A DNA stretch of 10,024 nucleotides from Candidatus Nealsonbacteria bacterium RBG_13_42_11 (GTDB taxonomy: Bacteria > Patescibacteriota > Minisyncoccia > Minisyncoccales > RBG-13-42-11): the NCBI GenBank assembly GCA_001821455.1, contig MHLY01000003.1, positions 911 to 10,934 on the forward strand, written 5' to 3'. The position numbers and the translations under genes were made by a program. Shown piece by piece: positions 5,905-10,024 of this stretch. Within the stretch, counting starts at the first letter, position 1. Each line of letters begins with the position of its first letter. The notes under the pieces were generated by a model. The model searched no databases. It was not told the origin of the DNA and worked only from the letters and a program-made list of their open reading frames with translations.

Positions 5905-6924
5905 CTATTTAGAAACAATTACCCAGGCAGTGGCACATACAGTGTTTTCTCTGCCATCTGAAATAATCACTTTAGGCTCAAAAGTTCCAGAAAGAGAGTA
6001 GTAATGGTTCGGATTTTTCTCATTTGAAGTTCTGCCATCTCCGAAATACCAGTTATAATTTAAATTATCTCCGTTCGGGTCAGATGCTTCAATTTGAAAT
6101 GAAAAATTTGTTCCTTTATTTCCCTGGGTAGGAGAAACTTTACAAGAAGAGATTTTCGGCGGCTGGTTTTTGAAGGCCACTGTTTCAAATAGTCCGCTGG
6201 AAGCGATATTAAGATATTCTTCTTTTTCAGCGTTATATTGATCCGCACATCTTACATAAACAGCGTGTTTTTCTTCTTCATTTATTTTATAGTTAAAAGT
6301 AGCTAATCCATTTTCAATTTTCATCGCACCCCGATTTTCTCCATCTAAATAAAACCAACAATAATTAACTTCTATATTATCTGAAACTTCAGATATAAAA
6401 TTCTGATTTTCTTGATAGGGCTTCCCTATTTTGGGGGATTCCCAATCAATATGATAAGTTACGGCTGCCATTTCACCCAAATTGCCGACGTTATCTACCG
6501 CATAGATATAAAGAGTGCAGGCAAGTTCTCCTTGAGATAAGCAGTTTTTATTTTCTCCCACCGTAATGGTTAAATTGGCGTTGCATTTTCTCTGGCCAAT
6601 GAATGTAGTTTCTTTTTTAACATTGTCGTAAAGAAAATAATAGCATTTTTCCAATGTTGCTCCCGCAGGAGCGACATCATATACATAACGAGTGAAATCG
6701 GAATTTTGCCAACTATTACCTTCGTCTGAAACGTAATTCTGTTCTTTAAAATCGTAGCGGTAAACCGAGGAAATCGACAGTTCTGTTGCAGAAACAATAC
6801 CCTCTTTATTTTTTACTTCCTGAGGGATAAAAGTTTCAGGCAAAAGAAAAAAACAAATAAAAAGCCCGATTACAATCAGGGCTAAAAATAAAAAAATTGC
6901 CTTTTTCGAAACTTTAAGTTTCAT
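5905..6924 (-). CDS. Membrane-anchored extracellular protein with Ig-like modules and a PKD domain
   Basis: A 339-residue surface protein of unknown function. A lysine-rich start and hydrophobic helix (about 9-28) form an uncleaved anchor or signal sequence. Residues about 46-160 and 164-250 look like two beta-sandwich, Ig-like modules: the first ends in CTLYIYAVDNVGN (136-148), and the second has YCWFYLDGE (188-196) and VRCADQYNA. Residues about 256-338 form a PKD domain with DPNGDNLNYNWYFGDG (282-297). Outside the anchor there are eight cysteines (94, 114, 128, 136, 189, 226, 261, 330), an even number that could form four disulfides. PKD and Ig-like folds usually mediate adhesion; no catalytic motif is seen. 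It follows clpP by 8 bases and precedes the fn3/pilin gene by 6. Its sequence is visibly more A/T-rich than rny or hppA. Confidence 0.85.
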   Translation of the reverse strand: MKLKVSKKAIFLFLALIVIGLFICFFLLPETFIPQEVKNKEGIVSATELSISSVYRYDFKEQNYVSDEGNSWQNSDFTRYVYDVAPAGATLEKCYYFLYDNVKKETTFIGQRKCNANLTITVGENKNCLSQGELACTLYIYAVDNVGNLGEMAAVTYHIDWESPKIGKPYQENQNFISEVSDNIEVNYCWFYLDGENRGAMKIENGLATFNYKINEEEKHAVYVRCADQYNAEKEEYLNIASSGLFETVAFKNQPPKISSCKVSPTQGNKGTNFSFQIEASDPNGDNLNYNWYFGDGRTSNEKNPNHYYSLSGTFEPKVIISDGRENTVCATAWVIVSK

Positions 6925-6932
6925 TTTTTTAA

Positions 6933-7517
6933 CTATTTTTTCGGCTTAATCACTTCGTCAATTAAACCGTATTCTTTTGATTCATCGGCTGACAGGTAAA
7001 AATCGCGGTCCGTATCTCTTTCAATTTTTTCCAAAGGCTGGCCGGTGTGCTTTGCTAAAATCTTGTTTAATTTTTCTTTGATTTTAATAATCTGTTTGGC
7101 CGTAATTTCAATTTCTACCGCTTCGCCGGTCACGCCGCCGGCAACCTGGTGAAGCAAAACCTGAGAATTGGGCAAAGCAAAACGTTTTCCCTTGGTGCCG
7201 GAAGCCAATAAAGTGGCTCCCATGGAAGCCGCCAAGCCTATACAAACAGTGGAAATATCCGGTTTTACATACTGCATGGTGTCATAAATCGCCATGCCGG
7301 CGGTAACGGAACCGCCGGGAGTGTTGATATAAAGCTGGATATCTTTATTCGGGTCTTTGGAAGCCAAAAATAAAAGTTGGGCGATAATGGAGTTCGCCAC
7401 GGGATCGGTGATGGGAGCCGCCAAAAATATAATTCTGTCTTTCAAAAGACGGGAATAGATGTCGTAGGCCCGCTCGCCGTATTGAGATTTTTCAATTACC
7501 GTAGGAATCAGGTTCAT
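6933..7517 (-). CDS. clpP: ATP-dependent Clp protease proteolytic subunit ClpP
   Basis: Cytoplasmic serine peptidase that forms the tetradecameric barrel fed by ClpX or ClpA/C ATPases. The 194 residues match the family. The catalytic triad is visible: S98 in GLAASMGA, H123 in LLHQVAGG, and D172 in TDRDFYLSA. The oxyanion region INTPGGSV (64-71) is also present. The residue after HQ, usually proline, is valine. No Clp ATPase lies in the window. It heads a minus-strand group with two exported proteins 8 and 6 bases apart. Upstream is a consensus-like promoter whose -10 box ends 7 bases before the ATG, so the message may be leaderless. No Shine-Dalgarno is present. Confidence 0.97.
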   Translation of the reverse strand: MNLIPTVIEKSQYGERAYDIYSRLLKDRIIFLAAPITDPVANSIIAQLLFLASKDPNKDIQLYINTPGGSVTAGMAIYDTMQYVKPDISTVCIGLAASMGATLLASGTKGKRFALPNSQVLLHQVAGGVTGEAVEIEITAKQIIKIKEKLNKILAKHTGQPLEKIERDTDRDFYLSADESKEYGLIDEVIKPKK

Positions 7518-7524
7518 ATAAATT

Positions 7525-7553
7525 ATTTTAATTATTTTATTCTTTTAAGTCAA
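7525..7553 (-). promoter_or_regulatory. clpP operon promoter, possibly leaderless
   Basis: On the minus strand TTGACT (7553 to 7548) and TAAAAT (7530 to 7525) are 17 bases apart, each one mismatch from the sigma-70 consensus. Seven bases separate the -10 from the clpP ATG at 7517, placing the expected transcription start on or beside the start codon. Confidence 0.72.
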
Positions 7554-7564
7554 GTTTTTGACTT
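7547..7564. repeat. Inverted repeat holding both divergent -35 boxes
   Basis: AAGTCAA-GTTT-TTGACTT is a perfect 7-bp dyad with a 4-base spacer. Its left half is the clpP -35 box (minus strand) and its right half is the -35-like box of the plus-strand gene. The symmetry may simply reflect two back-to-back -35 elements, or it may also be an operator. Confidence 0.6.
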
Positions 7565-7585
7565 TTTTCCAGAAAGTGCTAATTT
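7558..7585 (+). promoter_or_regulatory. Candidate promoter of the DUF502-like gene
   Basis: TTGACT (7558-7563) is a good -35. After 16 bases comes TAATTT (7580-7585), a poor -10 but preceded by TG-C as in extended -10 promoters. The -10 is the weak point. A start near 7592 would give a leader of about 25 bases ending in the ribosome binding site. Confidence 0.4.
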
Positions 7586-7605
7586 AATTAGTACCAAAGA
7601 TTAGA

Positions 7606-7611
7606 AGGAGG
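7606..7611 (+). promoter_or_regulatory. Strong Shine-Dalgarno (AGGAGG) fixing a GTG start
   Basis: AGAAGGAGGTG (7603-7613) includes a full AGGAGG core 6 bases before GTG at 7618. It rules in the GTG start over the in-frame ATG at 7636. It is the only strong ribosome binding site seen in the window. Confidence 0.85.
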
Positions 7612-7617
7612 TGTATC

Positions 7618-8268
7618 GTGAAGTTCGTTAAAAAAATGTGTGGATATTTGCTTAAAGATTTATTTTCTGGAATTGTTCTGTGGATCCCGATTTTGCTGGC
7701 AGGGTTTATTCTTTGGCTTATCTTTGACACTACCGGAGAATGGGGGAAAAATCTGTTAAATTTCTTCTTCCCCAACCATAATATTGATCTCGGTTGGGGA
7801 ATATTCTTTTTCGTAATGCTCTTTTTGCTGACCGGAATTCTGATTCGGAAAACACTGATAAGTAATTGGCTCTCAAGAATTCCAATTTGGGGAAGATTTT
7901 TTCAAAAGGACGGGAAAACAATAACCATAACTTTTGATAAATTACTCAAATCTCAGCCTTGTCTTTTTCTCTTTTCACCAACCTGTCCGTCTTATGGTTT
8001 TATATTTTCGGAAGAAATGGCTGAAATTAACGATGAGATATCCGATATTGTCTTCGTAAATGTCTATGATCCCGATATTCCAGCTATTATAACTGGCAAA
8101 ATACGCGCGCCCAGAAAAGAAAAAGTGATACTGCTCGGAAATCCAGCATGGGAAATAATAGATATTTTGTTTTATAATCGGAAAGTGCCGAAGCATCTAA
8201 TTCTTCTTCCCTGGGAAGGAGAAAGCAAAGAAGCGTTTAGAAAAAGAGCTGAAGGTTTTGGATTATGA
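7618..8268 (+). CDS. DUF502-like two-helix membrane protein
   Basis: A 216-residue protein starting at GTG. Two transmembrane helices (about 17-36 and 59-77) enclose a short loop and are followed by a soluble domain (about 95-200). The layout resembles DUF502: LFSGIVLWIPILLAGFILW near the start, a second helix leading to LSRIPIWGRFF (85-95), then YGFIFSEE (126-133) and IVFVNVYDPDIPAIITGKI (144-162). That last stretch lies where DUF502 proteins have a V-F-V-P-T-x-P-x-P-T-x-G segment. The match is divergent and made by eye; the family has no firmly established biochemical role. It is the only plus-strand protein gene here, with its own strong ribosome binding site, TGA stop and terminator, and it is divergent from clpP and convergent with hppA. 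Confidence 0.85.
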   Translation: MKFVKKMCGYLLKDLFSGIVLWIPILLAGFILWLIFDTTGEWGKNLLNFFFPNHNIDLGWGIFFFVMLFLLTGILIRKTLISNWLSRIPIWGRFFQKDGKTITITFDKLLKSQPCLFLFSPTCPSYGFIFSEEMAEINDEISDIVFVNVYDPDIPAIITGKIRAPRKEKVILLGNPAWEIIDILFYNRKVPKHLILLPWEGESKEAFRKRAEGFGL

Positions 8269-8280
8269 ATTTGTGCGTCG

Positions 8281-8311
8281 GAGCGTTGACTAACCTCAAC
8301 GCTCTTTTTTT
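8281..8311 (+). terminator. Intrinsic terminator of the DUF502-like gene
   Basis: GAGCGTTGA (8281-8289) pairs with TCAACGCTC (8296-8304) around a 6-base loop and is followed by seven T (8305-8311). It begins 13 bases after the TGA stop. Its T-tract overlaps the end of the convergent pyrophosphatase gene. On the minus strand the hairpin lacks a following T-tract, so it looks one-directional. Confidence 0.92.
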
Positions 8312-10024
8312 AAACCAGAAATCCGACTATCAAAAGAGCTACGATATTAAGAACTTTAATCATCGGATTAATGGCCGGTCCGGCCGTATCTTTGTAAGGG
8401 TCACCAACCGTATCTCCGGTTACTGCTGCCTGATGGGCAAAAGAACCTTTGCCCCCGAAATTTCCTTCTTCAATATATTTCTTGGCATTATCCCAGGCCG
8501 CTCCGCCTGAAGTCATGGAAATGGCGACAAAAAGACCGCTGACAATGGAACCGATTAATAAGCCGCCCAAGGCTTCGGGCCCCAGAATTATTCCGACTAA
8601 AATCGGGGAAACAACCGGAATCAAGGCCGGTATAATCATCTCTTTTATGGCGGATTTTGTGATAATATCAACGCATTTGCCGTATTCCGGTTTCGCTTTG
8701 CCGGTCATCAATCCTTTAATTTCTTTAAATTGCCTTCTGACTTCCGTTACCACGCCCGAAGCCGCTTTTCCGACAGCTGACATTGCATAAGAACAAAAAA
8801 GATAGGGCAAAAGTCCGCCGATTAAAAGTCCGGCCAGAAGTCTCGGGTCGTCTAAGCGAAACTCGACACTGCTGCCCAGATCAGCCAATTCTTGGGTATA
8901 GGAAGCGAAAAGCACCAAGGCAGCCAAACCGGCTGAGGCAATGGCATAACCCTTGGTTACTGCTTTTGTGGTGTTGCCCACTGCATCCAAAGCGTCGGTT
9001 GTTTTTCTTACCTCTTCCGGAAGCCCGGCCATTTCGGCAATTCCGCCGGCATTGTCGGTGATGGGCCCGTAGGAATCAATGGCAACCATGATGCCAGTTA
9101 GAGAAAGCATGCTCATGGCAGCAATCGCAATCCCGTAAAGACCGGCCAGCCAGTAACTGAACAAAATCCCGAAAACGATCAACAAAACCGGCAGGGCGGT
9201 TGATTTCATTCCGACTGCCAGTCCGGTAATTATGTTTGTCGCATGGCCGGACTGCGATGCTTCGGCAATGCTTTTTACCGGCCGGTATTTTTTGGAAGTG
9301 AAATATTCAGTTATTACTATCATCCCAACAGTAATTAAAATACCAACCAGGGAAGCGTAATAAAGTTTTAATGGCTCCAACTGAGATCCGACAAATTCAA
9401 ATTTTCTGATAACGAAATAAAATCCGGCTGCGGCCAGAACCGCAGAAACCGTTAATCCTTTATAGAACGCCATCATTATATTCTGGGATTTTCCGAGACT
9501 GACGAAAAAAGTGCCGATGATGGAAGCCAGAATGGAAACCGCGCCCAAAAACAAAGGGAGCAGAACCAGCTGCGAACCGGCCGAAATTAAAGAACCCAAA
9601 ATCATGGCCGCGATCGCGGTAATGGCATAAGTTTCAAAAAGGTCGGCTGCCATACCGGCGCAATCTCCGACATTGTCGCCAACTTGGTCGGCAATTACGG
9701 CCGGATTCCGCGGATCGTCTTCGGGAATCCCTTTTTCCACCTTGCCAACCAAATCAGCTCCGACATCAGCGGCTTTGGTATAAATACCTCCGCCCAGCCT
9801 GGCAAAAACCGAAATCAAACTTCCTCCAAATCCCAAAGCCACCAAGGCCTTTAAATCATGGGTTAAAAAATAAAAGCCGGAAACCGAAAGCAGTCCCAAT
9901 CCCGCCACTAAAAATCCGGTGACCGACCCGCCTTTAAAAGAAAGGGAAAGGGCTGATTTTAATCCTGATTTTGCGGCCTCAGCCACTTTAACATTGGCCT
10001 GAGTGGAAATTATCATTCCAATAA
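8310..10024 (-). CDS. hppA: Membrane-bound proton-pumping pyrophosphatase, N-terminus cut by window end
   Basis: An integral membrane enzyme that splits pyrophosphate and pumps H+ across the membrane. The frame stays open to the last base (I-G precede the first visible Met at 10016), so about 571 residues are seen and roughly 80-110 N-terminal residues are missing. Counting from that Met, the substrate-site motifs are intact: [22 protein letters not shown] (84-105, split signature), then [19 protein letters not shown] (110-128), and near the C-terminus [17 protein letters not shown] (534-550). The motif GNTTKA (347-352) has lysine where K+-dependent enzymes have alanine, which marks the K+-independent H+-pumping class. 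Many hydrophobic helices fit the 16-helix fold. It converges on the DUF502-like gene; its stop overlaps that gene's terminator tract. Its promoter lies outside the window. Confidence 0.97.
   Translation of the reverse strand, partial: IGMIISTQANVKVAEAAKSGLKSALSLSFKGGSVTGFLVAGLGLLSVSGFYFLTHDLKALVALGFGGSLISVFARLGGGIYTKAADVGADLVGKVEKGIPEDDPRNPAVIADQVGDNVGDCAGMAADLFETYAITAIAAMILGSLISAGSQLVLLPLFLGAVSILASIIGTFFVSLGKSQNIMMAFYKGLTVSAVLAAAGFYFVIRKFEFVGSQLEPLKLYYASLVGILITVGMIVITEYFTSKKYRPVKSIAEASQSGHATNIITGLAVGMKSTALPVLLIVFGILFSYWLAGLYGIAIAAMSMLSLTGIMVAIDSYGPITDNAGGIAEMAGLPEEVRKTTDALDAVGNTTKAVTKGYAIASAGLAALVLFASYTQELADLGSSVEFRLDDPRLLAGLLIGGLLPYLFCSYAMSAVGKAASGVVTEVRRQFKEIKGLMTGKAKPEYGKCVDIITKSAIKEMIIPALIPVVSPILVGIILGPEALGGLLIGSIVSGLFVAISMTSGGAAWDNAKKYIEEGNFGGKGSFAHQAAVTGDTVGDPYKDTAGPAINPMIKVLNIVALLIVGFLV

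Noticed and set aside
8268..8300. TGA read as glycine, as in Gracilibacteria/SR1
   Set aside because: The TGA ending the DUF502-like gene is followed 13 bases later by its terminator, and no conserved gene here contains an in-frame TGA.
8449..9061. Plus-strand open frames opposite the pyrophosphatase
   Set aside because: Antisense to conserved pyrophosphatase motifs, with low-complexity or atypical composition and no start signals.
1..10024. CRISPR array, insertion sequence, phage or defence system
   Set aside because: No regularly spaced repeats, transposase, integrase, terminal repeats or known defence domain were found. The tRNA genes show no flanking duplicated 3' end that would mark an integration site within the window.

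Overview
The window looks like chromosomal DNA of a Candidate Phyla Radiation (Patescibacteria) bacterium, most likely Parcubacteria-like. This is an inference from four things: gene content, compact spacing, a fibronectin-III/TrbC-VirB2-like pilin of a type common in that group, and near-absence of Shine-Dalgarno sequences. It uses the standard bacterial code: stops are TAA, TAG and one TGA. No mobile element, CRISPR array or integration scar is visible.

Layout. (1) Positions 1-3202, minus strand: a tight operon reading histidine kinase, single-domain response regulator, PilB assembly ATPase, and the first 29 codons of PilC, with gaps of 20, 16 and 8 bases. It joins a phosphorelay to the type IV pilus machine. 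(2) Positions 3203-3456: divergent promoters with overlapping -35 boxes, then tRNA-Pro(UGG) and tRNA-Gly(UCC) on the plus strand one base apart, then a perfect 16-bp terminator hairpin shared with the convergent gene. (3) Positions 3463-5115: RNase Y with its own promoter and a leader of roughly 90 bases. (4) Positions 5157-7553, minus strand: ClpP, a membrane-anchored Ig-like/PKD protein and a fibronectin-III/pilin fusion, spaced 8 and 6 bases apart, ending in a perfect 19-bp terminator hairpin. (5) Positions 7558-8311: the only plus-strand protein gene, a DUF502-like membrane protein with a strong ribosome binding site and its own terminator. (6) Positions 8310-10024: most of a membrane-bound proton-pumping pyrophosphatase on the minus strand, cut by the window end.

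Together the genes cover cell-surface appendages (PilB/PilC, secreted adhesin-like proteins), signalling, RNA and protein turnover (RNase Y, ClpP), translation (two tRNAs) and membrane energetics (pyrophosphatase). I see no clearly undescribed defence or mobile system. The points most worth a second look are the two promoters that place the start of transcription on the ATG itself (kinase and ClpP), the two divergent promoter pairs with touching or overlapping -35 boxes, the contrast between SD-less minus-strand genes and the SD-led DUF502-like gene, PilB lacking the family's four-cysteine zinc site, and the extracellular-domain/pilin fusion transcribed with clpP.
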